This document shows, piece after piece, positions 24,802-35,412 of a stretch of DNA of 64,000 nt (positions are counted from its first letter, which is position 1; every line of letters starts with the position of its first letter). The stretch is from positions 496,001 through 560,000 of the forward strand of contig NZ_JAMSCK010000003.1 in NCBI RefSeq assembly GCF_023805255.1. Reading direction: 5' to 3'. A model generated the notes under the pieces. It made no database searches, was not told the DNA's origin, and worked only from the letters and a program-made list of their open reading frames with translations. The position numbers were made by a program, and so were the translations under genes. The DNA is from Gramella jeungdoensis. GTDB taxonomy: Bacteria; Bacteroidota; Bacteroidia; Flavobacteriales; Flavobacteriaceae.

Positions 24802-26961
24802 TTAACCTTTTACTTTTTGGTCTATTTGATTTGGAAGGCTCTTAAAGCCCATATTATAAAGGGTGAACCCAAAAATATCAGCATATTCTTCAATGATCAT
24901 GCTGGTAGGTTTTCCTGCCCCATGTCCAGCTTTAGTCTCGATTCTTATCAGCACTGGTTCATCACCTGCCTGTTTATCCTGTAACTCTGCTGCAAATTTA
25001 AAGGAATGGGCTGGCACCACTCGATCATCATGATCACCTGTGGTTATAAGAGTGGCAGGATATTCAACACCTTCTTTTACATTATGAACCGGCGAATATC
25101 CATACAGGTATTCAAACATATCCTTGTTATCCTCGGCCGTGCCATAGTCGTATGCCCAGCCCGCTCCGGCAGTGAAGGTATGGTAACGAAGCATATCCAT
25201 CACACCAACAGCCGGAAGGGCAACCTTCATAAGGTCAGGTCGCTGGGTCATGGTAGCTCCAACCAGTAATCCACCATTTGACCCGCCACGTACGGCAAGA
25301 TATTCACTTGAAGTATAGTTGTTTTCAATAAGATATTCGGCGGCAGCAATGAAATCATCAAATACATTTTGCTTTTTCATTTTGATGCCGGCATCATGCC
25401 AATCCTTTCCATATTCTCCGCCTCCGCGAAGATTGGGCACGGCATAAACACCTCCCTTCTCCAGCCAAACGCTCATGGCAGTACTGAAGCCTGGCGTAAG
25501 GCTAATGTTAAATCCACCATAACCGTACAGGATAGTCGGATTTTTGCCATTCATTTCGGTTCCCTTCTTGTAGGTTATAATCATAGGGATCTTTGTCCCG
25601 TCCTTTGAATTATAAAAGACCTGCTCGCTTTCGTAATCGTCCGGGTTAAAGTCTATATTAGGCTTATTGTACACTGCAGAGGTGCCATCTTCAATATCAT
25701 ATTTATAAATGGTTCCCGGTGTTACGTAATTGGTGAAGGAATAGTAGAGAACATCTTCCTCTTTTTTAGCACTGAATCCTCCCGCTGATCCAATTCCCGG
25801 TAGTTCTACTTCCCTTATCAGGTTGCCTTCATAATCGTATTGCTTCACCTGTGAAATCGCATCTACCATATATTCTGCAAAGAAATAACCACCACCGGTG
25901 GAAGGACTAAGTACATTTTCGGTCTCCGGGATGAAATCTTTCCAGTTCTTAGGAGTTGGATTCGAAGCATCTACCGTGACTATTCTTCGATTGGGAGCGT
26001 CAAGATTGGTCACAATGTAAAGCTTGCTGCCTTGATTATCTATCACATAACTATCGGTATCAAAATTGTTCAGGATTGTTACCAGTTTGGGGTTCTTTTT
26101 GGTAAGATCCATAAGATAAAGTTCTCCGCCTGAAGTAGAATTTCTTGCCGAAATAATAAGGAAATGATTGTCTTCAGTCACATTTCCTCCTACATAGCGT
26201 CTTTTCTGTTCTTCAGAATCACCAAATACTACCTTATCCTCACTCTGGTCTGTACCGAGTTTATGGTAATATAATTTATGCTGATCGGTCTTGGCTGAAA
26301 GTTCACTTCCTTCCGGCTTATCATAACTTGAATAATAAAAACCTTCATTGCCTTTCCATGAAAGTCCGCTGAATTTCACGTCTCTTATTGTGTCTCCAAG
26401 CAACTTCCTGTTTTCGGCATTCATCACGATCACTTTTCTCCAGTCACTTCCTCCTTCAGAAATAGCATAGGCTACTTTTTTCCCATCTTCAGAAAAACTC
26501 ATTCCTGAAAGTGAGGTAGTACCATCTTCACTGAATTTGTTCGGATCAAGAAAAACTCTTGGTTCAGCGTCTTCACCCTTTTTACGGTAAAGGACACTTT
26601 GATTCTGTAATCCGTCGTTCTTGAAGAAATAGATATAATCACCTTCGGTAAAAGGAGCTCCTAATTTTTCATAATCCCATAGTTGGGTGAGCCTTTCTTT
26701 TAGCTCATCGCGATAGGGGATCTTTTCAAGGTAACCGAAGGTAACCTCATTCTGAGCTTCCACCCAGTTCTCGGTCTCTTCACTTCTGTCGTCTTCTAGC
26801 CATCGGTAAGGGTCTTTGACTTTAGTGCCAAAATAATCGGTCACGGTATCTACTTTCTTAGTCTCAGGATAATTCAAAGCAATTGATTCTGTTTTTTTTG
26901 ATTCATCATCGCAAGCTATAAGAGCACTTGCAGCAAGAATCATGGTTATCATTTTTTTCAT
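24802..26961 (-). CDS. Prolyl oligopeptidase family serine peptidase, lipoprotein
   Basis: 719 residues from the ATG complementary to 26959..26961. A start 117 bases further upstream is open but would precede the asd terminator, so it is rejected. The lipobox (ASALIAC, cysteine at about 17) predicts a lipid-anchored periplasmic or outer-membrane enzyme. The N-terminal S9 beta-propeller (about 35-440) includes DPYRWLEDD, and the C-terminal alpha/beta hydrolase has the nucleophile in RGGSNGG, aspartate in GDHDDRV and histidine in KAGHGAGKP. It cleaves after proline in short peptides. Confidence 0.95.
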   Translation of the reverse strand: MKKMITMILAASALIACDDESKKTESIALNYPETKKVDTVTDYFGTKVKDPYRWLEDDRSEETENWVEAQNEVTFGYLEKIPYRDELKERLTQLWDYEKLGAPFTEGDYIYFFKNDGLQNQSVLYRKKGEDAEPRVFLDPNKFSEDGTTSLSGMSFSEDGKKVAYAISEGGSDWRKVIVMNAENRKLLGDTIRDVKFSGLSWKGNEGFYYSSYDKPEGSELSAKTDQHKLYYHKLGTDQSEDKVVFGDSEEQKRRYVGGNVTEDNHFLIISARNSTSGGELYLMDLTKKNPKLVTILNNFDTDSYVIDNQGSKLYIVTNLDAPNRRIVTVDASNPTPKNWKDFIPETENVLSPSTGGGYFFAEYMVDAISQVKQYDYEGNLIREVELPGIGSAGGFSAKKEEDVLYYSFTNYVTPGTIYKYDIEDGTSAVYNKPNIDFNPDDYESEQVFYNSKDGTKIPMIITYKKGTEMNGKNPTILYGYGGFNISLTPGFSTAMSVWLEKGGVYAVPNLRGGGEYGKDWHDAGIKMKKQNVFDDFIAAAEYLIENNYTSSEYLAVRGGSNGGLLVGATMTQRPDLMKVALPAVGVMDMLRYHTFTAGAGWAYDYGTAEDNKDMFEYLYGYSPVHNVKEGVEYPATLITTGDHDDRVVPAHSFKFAAELQDKQAGDEPVLIRIETKAGHGAGKPTSMIIEEYADIFGFTLYNMGFKSLPNQIDQKVKG

Positions 26962-26996
26962 AAAAGATTGGGTTGAGATTTTCAAATAAATCAAGC

Positions 26997-27033
26997 AAAA
27001 AAGGCCTGAAAGATATTTCGCTTTCAGGCCTTT
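26997..27033 (-). terminator. Intrinsic terminator after asd
   Basis: A 12-bp perfect stem AAGGCCTGAAAG with CTTTCAGGCCTT, 8-base loop; on the minus strand it ends in a T-run. It lies between asd and the peptidase start, which fixes the peptidase start downstream. Confidence 0.85.
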
Positions 27034-27058
27034 AAAGATATTTAAATATTTGAATTCT

Positions 27059-28048
27059 CTATACGAGATCGTTTTCAAGTAAATATTCGGCTATTTGCAC
27101 CGCGTTAGTGGCGGCTCCTTTTCTTAAGTTGTCGGCCACGATCCACATGTTTAGCGTATTTGGCTGGGAATAATCCCTTCTTATCCTTCCCACGAAAACA
27201 TCATCGTTCCCTTCAGCATAAATAGGCATTGGGTAGGTGTTAACAGCCGGATTATCTTTTACGGTGAGCCCGGGAAAGTCATTAAGCAATTTTCTTACTT
27301 CTGCTTCCTCGAAATCCTTTTCAAACTCAATGTTCACAGATTCAGAATGACCTCCAACTACTGGGATTCTTACCGCTGTGGCAGTTACATTCACTGAATC
27401 GTCACCAAGGATCTTTTTGGTTTCGTTGGTAAGTTTCATCTCCTCCTTAGTGTAGCCATTATCCTGGAAAACATCGCAATGTGGAAGTGCATTCCTGTGA
27501 ATTGGATAAGGATATGCCATTTCTCCTTCTTCACCAGCATATTCGTTTTCCAACTGTCTCACCGCTTTTACACCGGTACCGGTAATTGACTGGTAGGTGG
27601 AAACAACCACCCTTTTGATACCATAGGTATTATGAAGCGGTTTTAATGCCATTAATAGCTGAATGGTGGAACAGTTTGGATTTGCAATTACCTTGTCTTC
27701 CTTTGTTAGAAGATTCGCGTTGATCTCCGGAATCACAAGCTTGTTGGCAGGATTCATTCTCCACGCTGAAGAGTTGTCGATCACCGTAGTGCCTGCTTCG
27801 GCAAACTTAGGCGCCCACTCCAGGGAGGTATCCCCTCCAGCCGAGAACAAGGCGATTTCCGGTTTCATGGAAACTGCAGTTTCCAGACCAACGACTTCAT
27901 ATTCTTTCTCTCCGAATTTAACTTTCTTACCAACAGATCTTTCTGAGGCAACGGGAATAAGTTCCGTTAAAGGAAATTTTCTTTCCTCCAGGACTTTTAG
28001 CATTACATTTCCCACCATACCGGTGGCTCCAACAACAGCTACTTTCAT
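27059..28048 (-). CDS. asd: Aspartate-semialdehyde dehydrogenase
   Basis: 329 residues. It reduces aspartyl phosphate to the semialdehyde with NADPH, feeding diaminopimelate, lysine, threonine and methionine synthesis. It starts with the Rossmann motif [16 protein letters not shown]. The catalytic cysteine is C126 in NPNCSTIQ. The histidine of [11 protein letters not shown] and the RIRRD element are in place. A -7 box TACCTTTG lies 32 bases upstream and a strong terminator follows. Confidence 0.97.
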   Translation of the reverse strand: MKVAVVGATGMVGNVMLKVLEERKFPLTELIPVASERSVGKKVKFGEKEYEVVGLETAVSMKPEIALFSAGGDTSLEWAPKFAEAGTTVIDNSSAWRMNPANKLVIPEINANLLTKEDKVIANPNCSTIQLLMALKPLHNTYGIKRVVVSTYQSITGTGVKAVRQLENEYAGEEGEMAYPYPIHRNALPHCDVFQDNGYTKEEMKLTNETKKILGDDSVNVTATAVRIPVVGGHSESVNIEFEKDFEEAEVRKLLNDFPGLTVKDNPAVNTYPMPIYAEGNDDVFVGRIRRDYSQPNTLNMWIVADNLRKGAATNAVQIAEYLLENDLV

Positions 28049-28079
28049 AATTACAAAGTACTTTTTAAAATTTTGATTG

Positions 28080-28087
28080 CAAAGGTA
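28080..28087 (-). promoter_or_regulatory. -7 box of asd (TACCTTTG on minus strand)
   Basis: Exact TAnnTTTG match 32 bases before the asd start codon. The -33 region has no exact TTTG. Confidence 0.45.
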
Positions 28088-28170
28088 TTAGTTGCTTTTA
28101 AACCTGATGTATACAGATCGAAAAAAATACCTGATTTATAAAGATTTATACGCATTTGTCATTTTTGTTA

Positions 28171-28200
28171 AAAAAAAGACCCCGATTTTCACCGGGGTTT
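28171..28200 (-). terminator. Intrinsic terminator after mscL
   Basis: ACCCCG and CGGGGT stem with an 8-base loop, then seven T on the minus strand. Confidence 0.8.
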
Positions 28201-28238
28201 ATAGTTGAAATAAGTAGTGTAGCGGTAAGCGTACTTCT

Positions 28239-28667
28239 TTATGAATTTTGTTTTTTCAGTTCGTCTCTTATTTCCAGCAGGATCTCTTCCTGTGTAGGTC
28301 CTTTTGGAGCCGGAGCTTCTTCTACATTTTCTTTTTTCCTGGTCTTTTCATAAGACCTTAAAACCAAAAATATAAAAAAACCAATGATTATAAAGTAAAT
28401 GATGGCCTGAATAAGGTTTCCGTATGTGATCACCGCGGCTTCAGCCTCCTTGGCCGCATCCAGGGTTTCATAATGGTTCCCATCAAGTGAAAAGAATTTC
28501 TGGGTAAAATCTATGCCACCCGTGAAGACACCTATTAAAGGCATGATCACATCGTTTACAACAGAATTTACAATTTTATTGAAGGCTGCGCCAATGACTA
28601 CCGCAGTGGCGAGCATCACAATATCTTTCTGAAAAAGAAATGTTTTAAAATCTGAAAGAAAGCCCAT
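28239..28667 (-). CDS. mscL: Large-conductance mechanosensitive channel
   Basis: 142 residues. It forms the pentameric inner-membrane valve that releases solutes on osmotic downshock. The start [26 protein letters not shown] gives the N-terminal amphipathic helix and TM1. TM2 (about 85-108, [19 protein letters not shown]) and a charged C-terminal bundle follow. The periplasmic loop carries a Bacteroidetes-typical insertion ([14 protein letters not shown]). It has its own terminator and stands between asd and alr. Confidence 0.97.
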   Translation of the reverse strand: MGFLSDFKTFLFQKDIVMLATAVVIGAAFNKIVNSVVNDVIMPLIGVFTGGIDFTQKFFSLDGNHYETLDAAKEAEAAVITYGNLIQAIIYFIIIGFFIFLVLRSYEKTRKKENVEEAPAPKGPTQEEILLEIRDELKKQNS

Positions 28668-28729
28668 AAGATCGAATTGATGTAGTTAGTTGAGCCTAAT
28701 TTAGATAAAAAAATTAAATTCTTTACTTT

Positions 28730-29845
28730 TTATGATCCTTCAGGAATTATCTTTCTTGTGACTCTACGTTGGATCCCCGTAATAAGTTCATAGGAAATTG
28801 TTCCCCCGGCTTCGGCAAAACTTACCGGATGTTGTGGTCCACCGAATATGATCACTTCATCACCTTCTTCACAATCTATTCCCGTTACATCTATCATTAT
28901 TATATCCATACAAACATTCCCTACAATGGGCGCGAACTTACCGTGAACCATTACTCCGGCCTTTTCTTTTCCGTAAATGCGGTTTATACCATCGGCATGA
29001 CCAACCGGGAGAGTGGCTATCTTGCTTGGCTTTTCAACCTTAAAAGCCCGGTTGTAACCAACAGTAGCTCCTTTGTCTAATTTTCTTATCTGGGAAATTA
29101 TGGTTTTAAGAGTCCCCACAGGTTTAAGATCGGGATCCACGTTTTCATCATTTCCATAGCCATAGAGTCCGATTCCGGTTCTCACCATGCTGAATGCGGC
29201 TTTGGGATAATTGATCAATCCTGAGGTATTGCAAATATGTAACAGGGGTTCGTAGCTAAGCTTTTCAACAAGTTCCCAGCTCATTTTCCTGAAAAGATCT
29301 ATCTGCCCAACAGTAAAGTCCCTTTCCTTCCAGTCCTCGCTTGCCGCCAGGTGTGAAAACACAGAAGCGATCTTCAGGGTCTCGGTACTTGTAATTTGAT
29401 CATAGATCACAGGAATTTCTGGCTGGTCAAATCCTAAACGGTTGAGCCCAGTGTTAAGTTTTATATGAACGGGGTAGTTCTTTTGTTTTAGCTTTTCAGC
29501 AGTGCTTATAAATGACCGAAGGATCTTTTCACTATACAGATTGGGTTCCAGGCAGTGTTCAATGATCTTTTCAAAATGAGTGAATTGTGGATGCAATACC
29601 AGGATTGGTTTGGTGATCCCGTTTTCACGAAGCCTTATACCTTCTTCAACATAGGCAACCGCAAAATAGTCGGTACCCAGTTCTTCGAGTTTTTTGGCGA
29701 TCACTACGGAATCACTTCCATAGGCGTGAGCCTTGACTACTGAAAGGAATTTTACATCCTTATCTGTTTTTGATCTTAAATAACGATAATTATGTGCCAG
29801 TGCCCCAAGGTCTATCTCCAGGACGGTTTCTTTGGCTTCAGGCAT
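28730..29845 (-). CDS. alr: Alanine racemase
   Basis: 371 residues. It supplies D-alanine for peptidoglycan. The PLP lysine is K38 in VVKAHAYG, where the usual Asn is replaced by His as in many Bacteroidetes enzymes. The catalytic tyrosine lies in the C-terminal beta domain near [12 protein letters not shown] and [13 protein letters not shown]. It overlaps tdk by 8 bases, so the two are translationally coupled, joining wall and nucleotide metabolism on one transcript. Confidence 0.96.
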   Translation of the reverse strand: MPEAKETVLEIDLGALAHNYRYLRSKTDKDVKFLSVVKAHAYGSDSVVIAKKLEELGTDYFAVAYVEEGIRLRENGITKPILVLHPQFTHFEKIIEHCLEPNLYSEKILRSFISTAEKLKQKNYPVHIKLNTGLNRLGFDQPEIPVIYDQITSTETLKIASVFSHLAASEDWKERDFTVGQIDLFRKMSWELVEKLSYEPLLHICNTSGLINYPKAAFSMVRTGIGLYGYGNDENVDPDLKPVGTLKTIISQIRKLDKGATVGYNRAFKVEKPSKIATLPVGHADGINRIYGKEKAGVMVHGKFAPIVGNVCMDIIMIDVTGIDCEEGDEVIIFGGPQHPVSFAEAGGTISYELITGIQRRVTRKIIPEGS

Positions 29846-30482
29846 TTTCTTCTTTGGGTTTATTCAATTCTTCAGGATCTTTAACGTCAATCTTTTTGAC
29901 GCGTTCCTTCAACATTGCTTTATAATAGGCTGCGCGGCTTAAAGGTTCATATTCTTCATTCTCGCCAAGGAAAACAAGCTCATCGTTGATAGCTTTCCGG
30001 TAGCTGAATTGTGCAAGGTTTCCGGTGCGAGTACATACCGCGTGTACTTTGGTTACATATTCAGCTGTTGCCATAAGATTCGGCATGGGGCCAAAAGGAT
30101 TTCCCTTAAAATCCATGTCAAGTCCGGCGACAATAACACGAATTCCCTGATTGGCAAGGTCATTACAAACCGTTACGATCTCATCATCAAAGAACTGAGC
30201 CTCGTCTATCCCCACAACATCACAGCCATCGGCAAGAATGCGAATGGTAGAGGCCGAAGGAACCGGCGTAGATCGTATCTCATTGGAGTCATGAGAGACA
30301 ACCATTTCTTCATCATAGCGCGTATCTATAGCTGGTTTGAAGATCTCTACATTCTGCTTTGCAAATTTTGCTCGCTTTAGTCTACGGATGAGTTCTTCGG
30401 TTTTACCGGAAAACATCGAGCCACAAATTACTTCTATCCAGCCAAATTGCTCTTCGTGATTTACTGTATTTTCGAGAAACAT
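29838..30482 (-). CDS. tdk: Thymidine kinase
   Basis: 214 residues from the ATG complementary to 30480..30482, giving the family start [19 protein letters not shown]; an in-frame ATG 42 bases upstream is less likely. It phosphorylates thymidine for salvage. P-loop GSMFSGKT, Walker [11 protein letters not shown] and the lasso region [16 protein letters not shown] are present. The paired CxxC zinc ligands of many type II thymidine kinases are missing, which is usual in the Bacteroidetes subgroup. First gene of tdk-alr. Confidence 0.95.
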   Translation of the reverse strand: MFLENTVNHEEQFGWIEVICGSMFSGKTEELIRRLKRAKFAKQNVEIFKPAIDTRYDEEMVVSHDSNEIRSTPVPSASTIRILADGCDVVGIDEAQFFDDEIVTVCNDLANQGIRVIVAGLDMDFKGNPFGPMPNLMATAEYVTKVHAVCTRTGNLAQFSYRKAINDELVFLGENEEYEPLSRAAYYKAMLKERVKKIDVKDPEELNKPKEENA

Positions 30483-30672
30483 TTTGTATTTTTCAAATCG
30501 AAACGGGAAATACCGCTTTCGCATAAAGGTGGAACAAATTTATTAAAAATACAACCCTGGGCAGGGGCTAATCGTTAAAGTTATGAAATGAATCTGGCAG
30601 AAAATTTGCATACAATGCAGATGTTCTACTAGCCGTTGTATTTTGACGAATAGAGGATAAAAATTTTAACAG

Positions 30673-31440
30673 ATGAAAAAGAAAATCGAAGCCGACTTGA
30701 TCCAAATTGCCGAAGTTATTCTTCAAACTAAGGGCAATAAGGATGTTGAAGAGCTAAAGCAGAAAGCAAAGGAGCTTTATGAGAAACTTACCATACTGGC
30801 TTTTACTGAAAAACATCTGACCGAGGCATATGAGGAAACAGAAACTGAAGAGGAAGAAATAGAATTACCGCAAAGAATTGCCCATGTTCAGCATTATGAT
30901 GAATTTTATCCGGACGGCACCGAGTACAATGAGGATTCTGAATCTATTACAGAACCCAATACAGAAAAAATAAAGGATATTGTGGCCCAGATGCCGCCTG
31001 AAACCGAAAAGGTGGATGCCATGATTAATCATATCAATACGCCGCAGCCACCAAAACAACCTGAAGCGACCAAACCAAAAGAGACGCCAAAAAAGGATAA
31101 GAAGGATTTCAGAAATATAGGTGTAGATTATGATAACCTTCCAGATTTTGAACCGGTGAATCATGTTCAGAAGGATAACAGACCCCGTTCGCTGAACGAC
31201 CGACTCAAAAAAGGCATCAACATAGGCTTGAACGAAAGGCTTTCTTATATCAGACACCTGTTCGATGGAAATACGGCCGATTATAATCGTGTACTTTCCC
31301 AGCTGAATACTTTCAACAGCCTTGAAGAGGCCCAAAAATTTATCGATAAGATAGTCAAGCCCGATTATAATAATTGGGAAGGTAAAGAAGACTACGAGGA
31401 GCGCTTTATGGCTCATATCGAGAATAAATTCAGTAAATAG
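30673..31440 (+). CDS. Conserved hypothetical cytoplasmic protein
   Basis: 255 residues, no signal or membrane segment. A helical N-terminal domain (about 1-50) is followed by a long acidic and proline-rich disordered region (about 55-160, with many PKETPKK-like stretches). A compact C-terminal domain (about 168-255) starts with RSLNDRLKKGINIGLNERL and ends with WEGKEDYEERFMAHIENKF. Proteins with this ending are conserved in Flavobacteriia beside rsmI, but I know no function. It is 11 bases upstream of rsmI and probably cotranscribed. Confidence 0.75.
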   Translation: MKKKIEADLIQIAEVILQTKGNKDVEELKQKAKELYEKLTILAFTEKHLTEAYEETETEEEEIELPQRIAHVQHYDEFYPDGTEYNEDSESITEPNTEKIKDIVAQMPPETEKVDAMINHINTPQPPKQPEATKPKETPKKDKKDFRNIGVDYDNLPDFEPVNHVQKDNRPRSLNDRLKKGINIGLNERLSYIRHLFDGNTADYNRVLSQLNTFNSLEEAQKFIDKIVKPDYNNWEGKEDYEERFMAHIENKFSK

Positions 31441-31451
31441 TATACAGGTAT

Positions 31452-32123
31452 ATGGGGAAACTTTTTCTGGTACCTACTCCCATTGGTAACCTGGAGGATA
31501 TGACTTTTAGGGCTATCAGGGTTTTAAAAGAAGCAGATCTAATTCTTGCCGAAGACACACGAAACAGTGGAAAATTACTGAAGCATTATGAGATTCAGAC
31601 TCCTATGCAAAGCCATCATATGCATAACGAGCATAAGACGGTGGAAGCTATAGTCTCCCGGATCAAAGCCGGTGAAACCGTCGCCCTTATAAGCGATGCA
31701 GGTACTCCGGCTATTTCGGACCCCGGATTTTTGCTTACTCGCGCCTGTGTGGAAGCAGGTATTGAAGTGGACTGCTTACCGGGAGCGACTGCTTTTGTTC
31801 CTGCGTTGGTGAACAGTGGTTTACCGAATGATAAGTTTGTTTTTGAGGGTTTTCTGCCGGTGAAAAAAGGAAGGCAAACCAGGCTAAAGTTTCTTGCTGA
31901 AGAGACCAGAACGATGGTATTCTATGAATCACCGCATAAACTGCTCAAAACACTTGGGAATTTTGTTGAGTATTTTGGGGAGAATAGAAAGGTTTCTGTC
32001 TCCAGGGAGATCACCAAAATGCATGAGGAAACCATAAGGGGAACTTCGGCTGAAGTCCTTGAGTATTATACTTCACATCCGCCTAAAGGTGAAATTGTAG
32101 TCGTGGTAGAAGGAAAATCCTGA
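31452..32123 (+). CDS. rsmI: 16S rRNA (cytidine1402-2'-O)-methyltransferase
   Basis: 223 residues. It methylates the ribose of C1402 in the ribosomal decoding centre. The start GKLFLVPTPIGNLEDMTFRA and the motifs AEDTRNSGKLLKHY, LISDAGTPAISDPG and LPGATAFVPALVNSGLP are those of the RsmI tetrapyrrole-methylase-like fold. The C-terminal extension of E. coli RsmI is absent, as is common in this phylum. Its last base is the first of the next start codon (TGATGG overlap). Confidence 0.96.
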   Translation: MGKLFLVPTPIGNLEDMTFRAIRVLKEADLILAEDTRNSGKLLKHYEIQTPMQSHHMHNEHKTVEAIVSRIKAGETVALISDAGTPAISDPGFLLTRACVEAGIEVDCLPGATAFVPALVNSGLPNDKFVFEGFLPVKKGRQTRLKFLAEETRTMVFYESPHKLLKTLGNFVEYFGENRKVSVSREITKMHEETIRGTSAEVLEYYTSHPPKGEIVVVVEGKS

Positions 32124-32689
32124 TGGAAGATCTTTTATGTAAAATAAGAGATTGCCGGGTTTGTGAAGATCACCTTCCACTGGGACCAAATCCGATTCTT
32201 GAGGCCACAAAAAATTCAAAGATCGTGCTTATAAGTCAGGCGCCAGGAAGGATAGTGCATGAAACCGGAATAGCCTGGAACGATCAGAGCGGTAAGAAAT
32301 TAAGGGAATGGCTGGGTGTTGATGAAAAAGCTTTCTATGACACCGAAAATTTTGCCATTCTGCCCATGGGTTTCTGTTATCCGGGAAAGGCAAAGACAGG
32401 AGACCTTCCTCCCAGAAAGGAATGTGCTCCCATGTGGCATGAAGAGGTTTGGGAAGAGCTTGAAAACACACAGCTTAAAATTGTGATCGGCTCTTATGCC
32501 ACGAATTATTATTTGCCTGGCAGCTCAAATCTCACACAAAAAGTAAAGAATTATCAGGATTACCTGCCGGAATTCTGGCCGCTGCCGCATCCTTCTCCGG
32601 TGAACCGTTTCTGGCGAAGCAAGAACCCATGGTTTGAGGAAAATGTGGTGCCAGAACTTCAACAGAAAATAGCTGAAATATTAGGTTAA
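32123..32689 (+). CDS. Uracil-DNA glycosylase superfamily protein
   Basis: 188 residues. Motif 1-like ISQAPGRIVHETGIAWND (about 35-52) and the late PHPSPVNRFW (about 152-161) match the UDG-like superfamily; the start CRVCEDHLPLG resembles families with one cysteine pair, but the full four-cysteine iron-sulfur set is not visible. It probably acts on mismatched or damaged bases. It overlaps rsmI and is followed 60 bases later by recJ, so a repair role in a shared transcript is likely. The exact substrate is unknown. Confidence 0.8.
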   Translation: MEDLLCKIRDCRVCEDHLPLGPNPILEATKNSKIVLISQAPGRIVHETGIAWNDQSGKKLREWLGVDEKAFYDTENFAILPMGFCYPGKAKTGDLPPRKECAPMWHEEVWEELENTQLKIVIGSYATNYYLPGSSNLTQKVKNYQDYLPEFWPLPHPSPVNRFWRSKNPWFEENVVPELQQKIAEILG

Positions 32690-32749
32690 AAAAGAATTCT
32701 GTAATTCGATTTTTATTACATTCGGCTAAATTCATTTTTATATAATTCT

Positions 32750-34444
32750 ATGCGCTGGACCTTAAAACCCAAACCTGATCCTATTACCGTAAATGCACTG
32801 GCAGATAAGCTGGGAGTTGGGTTGCCGGTTGCAAGGTTACTTGTTCAGCGGGGAATAGATAGCTTTGAGGAGGCCAGGAAATTTTTCCGTCCTGACCTGC
32901 AGGATCTCCACGATCCTTTTTTGATGAAGGATATGGAACTTGCCGTGCAGCGCATCGAGCAGGCGATGGCCAATGAAGAAAATATTCTGGTCTATGGTGA
33001 TTATGATGTAGATGGCACCACCAGTGTAGCTTTGATGTCTTCATATCTGAAATATCGGTATCCAAATGTGGCGACTTATATTCCAGATCGTTATGAAGAG
33101 GGCTATGGGGTTTCATATCAGGGAATAGACTATGCGGCCGATAATGAGATAAGCCTGATCATTGCTCTGGATTGCGGGATAAAGGCTATTGAAAAAGTCG
33201 CTTACGCAAAGGAAAAAGGGATAGATTTTATTATTTGTGATCACCACCGTCCCGGGAATCAGATTCCTGAAGCTGTAGCAGTCCTCGATCCCAAACGTAC
33301 GGATTGCGATTATCCATATGATGAACTTTGTGGTTGTGGTGTGGGATTTAAACTTATTCAGGCGCTCTCCAAAAGGAATAATGAGCCTGAGGAGGTGCTG
33401 CTTCCTTACCTGGACCTGGTAGCAACGGCCATTGGTGCCGATATCGTTCCCATTACCGGTGAAAACAGAATTCTTGCCTACCATGGTCTTCACGTGATCA
33501 ATGTCGCTCCACGGAAAGGGATCAGCAGTTTACTTGGTGACCGGAAGAACGTGAGCATTACCGATGTGGTTTTTATCGTGGCACCACGAATCAACGCAGC
33601 CGGAAGGATGAAACACGGGCAGCATGCCGTGGATCTTCTTACTGAAGAAGATGAGGAAATCGCGAGAAAGTATGCCGAAGAGATCGAAGCTTTTAATACC
33701 GCCAGGCGAAGCGCCGATAAATCCATAACCGAAGAGGCCAGGCAGCAGATCATAGAGCAAAAGGAAGAAGACCGACTTACTACCGTAGTTTATAGTGAGA
33801 ATTGGCATAAAGGAGTGATAGGGATCGTGGCCTCAAGGCTAACTGAAACCTGGTACCGTCCTACCCTGGTATTTACAAAAAGTGGGGAGAAGCTGGCGGC
33901 CTCGGCCAGATCTGTGAAAGGCTTTGACGTTTATGAGGCTCTGGAAGGCTGTAAAGAGCACATTGAACAATTCGGCGGACATAAATATGCTGCCGGCCTA
34001 ACCCTGCTGGAAACTGAATATGAGAACTTCAAAAGGAAGTTTGAAGAAGTGGTTTCTGAAAGCATAGACCGAAAGCTGCTTACTCCGGAACTTTCAATAG
34101 ATGCCGAAATAAATCTTAATGATATAAACCCAAAATTCTATCGTATCCTCAAGCAATTCGCTCCATTTGGCCCGGGGAACATGTCTCCGGTATTTTTGAC
34201 TAAAGGCCTTATAGATACGGGATTTGGGAAATGCGTGGGGGAAGATAAGACCCATCTAAAATGCAAAGTGAAACAAGATGAAAACGGACCTGCCTTTGAT
34301 GTAATAGGTTTTAACCTGGGTTCAAAACTGGACCTGATCAAGGATTATAAAAGATTTGATGCGGTCTATTCCCTTGATGAAAATACCTGGAATGGGAATA
34401 CCACGATTCAGCTTAAGCTAAAGGATATAAGAGAAAGTGTTTAA
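32750..34444 (+). CDS. recJ: Single-stranded-DNA-specific exonuclease RecJ
   Basis: 564 residues, normal length. It degrades single-stranded DNA 5' to 3' in recombination and mismatch repair. The DHH phosphoesterase motifs are intact: YGDYDVDGTTSVALM (about 82-96), ALDCGIKA and CDHHRPG. The DHHA1 region with GRMKHGQHAVDLL and the GGHKYAAGLTL motif follows, then the OB-type C-terminal domain. Its end overlaps the convergent phosphoesterase gene by 4 bases. Confidence 0.97.
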   Translation: MRWTLKPKPDPITVNALADKLGVGLPVARLLVQRGIDSFEEARKFFRPDLQDLHDPFLMKDMELAVQRIEQAMANEENILVYGDYDVDGTTSVALMSSYLKYRYPNVATYIPDRYEEGYGVSYQGIDYAADNEISLIIALDCGIKAIEKVAYAKEKGIDFIICDHHRPGNQIPEAVAVLDPKRTDCDYPYDELCGCGVGFKLIQALSKRNNEPEEVLLPYLDLVATAIGADIVPITGENRILAYHGLHVINVAPRKGISSLLGDRKNVSITDVVFIVAPRINAAGRMKHGQHAVDLLTEEDEEIARKYAEEIEAFNTARRSADKSITEEARQQIIEQKEEDRLTTVVYSENWHKGVIGIVASRLTETWYRPTLVFTKSGEKLAASARSVKGFDVYEALEGCKEHIEQFGGHKYAAGLTLLETEYENFKRKFEEVVSESIDRKLLTPELSIDAEINLNDINPKFYRILKQFAPFGPGNMSPVFLTKGLIDTGFGKCVGEDKTHLKCKVKQDENGPAFDVIGFNLGSKLDLIKDYKRFDAVYSLDENTWNGNTTIQLKLKDIRESV

Positions 34445-35199
34445 GATTTGAACTTTTTCAGACTGAGCTTTTCCCCGTCAAATTCAGCATAGGTATAATG
34501 ACTTATCCAGTCACCCGTATTGATGTAAGTAGATTTGCCATTCAGGTCGATCTCCAATGGGAGATGGCGATGCCCGAAAAGGAAATAATCATAATGCTTT
34601 GATTCCAGTTTTCGCTTGCAATACTGGATTAACCACTCCTTATCTTCTCCTAAGAATTCCATATCCTCCTCACCCGAAATAGCTTTGTTCTTCACTGAAA
34701 AATACTGGGCCAGCGGTACGCCAATATCTGGATGTAACCATCGGTATAACCATTGCGCGAATGGATTGGTAAAGACCTTCTTCATTCGTTTGTACCCATG
34801 ATCCCCGGGGCCGAGTCCGTCACCATGACCAACAAGAAAGCTCTTTCCGTTGAATTCAAATTCTTTGGGTTTGTGAGAAACGGGAATATTAAGCTCCTTT
34901 TCAAAATAATTATCCATCCAAAGATCGTGATTGCCTACAAAGAAATAAACCGGAATACCGGAATCCTTAATTTCCGCTAGTTTTCCGAGAGTTCTTACGA
35001 ATCCTTTTGGAACCACATGTTTATATTCGAACCAGAAATCGAAAAGATCGCCTAGCAGGAAAATTGCAGCTGCATCTTCTTTAACCTTATCCAGCCACTT
35101 AACGAATTTTGCTTCGCGTTCCCGACTTGCTTCCATGGTTGGAGCTCCAAGGTGGTTGTCGCTGGAAAAATAGACTTTTTTGCCCTGTGGGATTTTCAT
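34441..35199 (-). CDS. UDP-2,3-diacylglucosamine diphosphatase-like phosphoesterase (LpxH-like)
   Basis: 252 residues from the ATG complementary to 35197..35199; an open start 63 bases upstream lacks family support. A calcineurin-like fold with all metal motifs: FSSDNHLGAP, LLGDLFDFWFEY, FFVGNHDLWM, GHGDGLGPGD and FGHRHLP. This set is typical of LpxH, which hydrolyses UDP-diacylglucosamine to lipid X in lipid A synthesis at the inner membrane. Bacteroidetes often use such longer relatives; assignment to lipid A is by similarity. Confidence 0.88.
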   Translation of the reverse strand: MKIPQGKKVYFSSDNHLGAPTMEASREREAKFVKWLDKVKEDAAAIFLLGDLFDFWFEYKHVVPKGFVRTLGKLAEIKDSGIPVYFFVGNHDLWMDNYFEKELNIPVSHKPKEFEFNGKSFLVGHGDGLGPGDHGYKRMKKVFTNPFAQWLYRWLHPDIGVPLAQYFSVKNKAISGEEDMEFLGEDKEWLIQYCKRKLESKHYDYFLFGHRHLPLEIDLNGKSTYINTGDWISHYTYAEFDGEKLSLKKFKS

Positions 35200-35283
35200 A
35201 AAGCTTTTGTTCGGGGTAAAGATATGAGATTTCTCTCTAGGCTCGAAATTACCATTAAGCACTAAGCTAAATTAGGATGATAA

Positions 35284-35324
35284 ATTATGGCCTCACATGC
35301 TTTGGAAACCTGTGAGGCCATAAT
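35284..35324. repeat. Long palindrome, CCTCACA/TGTGAGG family
   Basis: Perfect 14-bp arms, ATTATGGCCTCACA and its complement, around a 13-base centre. No T-run. Shares the CCTCACA...CCTGTGAGG core with 20771 and 36476. Confidence 0.8.
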
Positions 35325-35412
35325 ATTAATAATTGCAACGAAATGAACATTTTTTCACCTTTTCAGCGCTGGCTTGCCCCTTTCAATTTTTACTCTTAAA
35401 TATATAGTTTTA

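Noticed and set aside
24802-27078. Longer start of the prolyl oligopeptidase at 27078
   Set aside because: It would begin inside asd and read through its terminator, and would bury the lipoprotein signal behind 39 unrelated residues.
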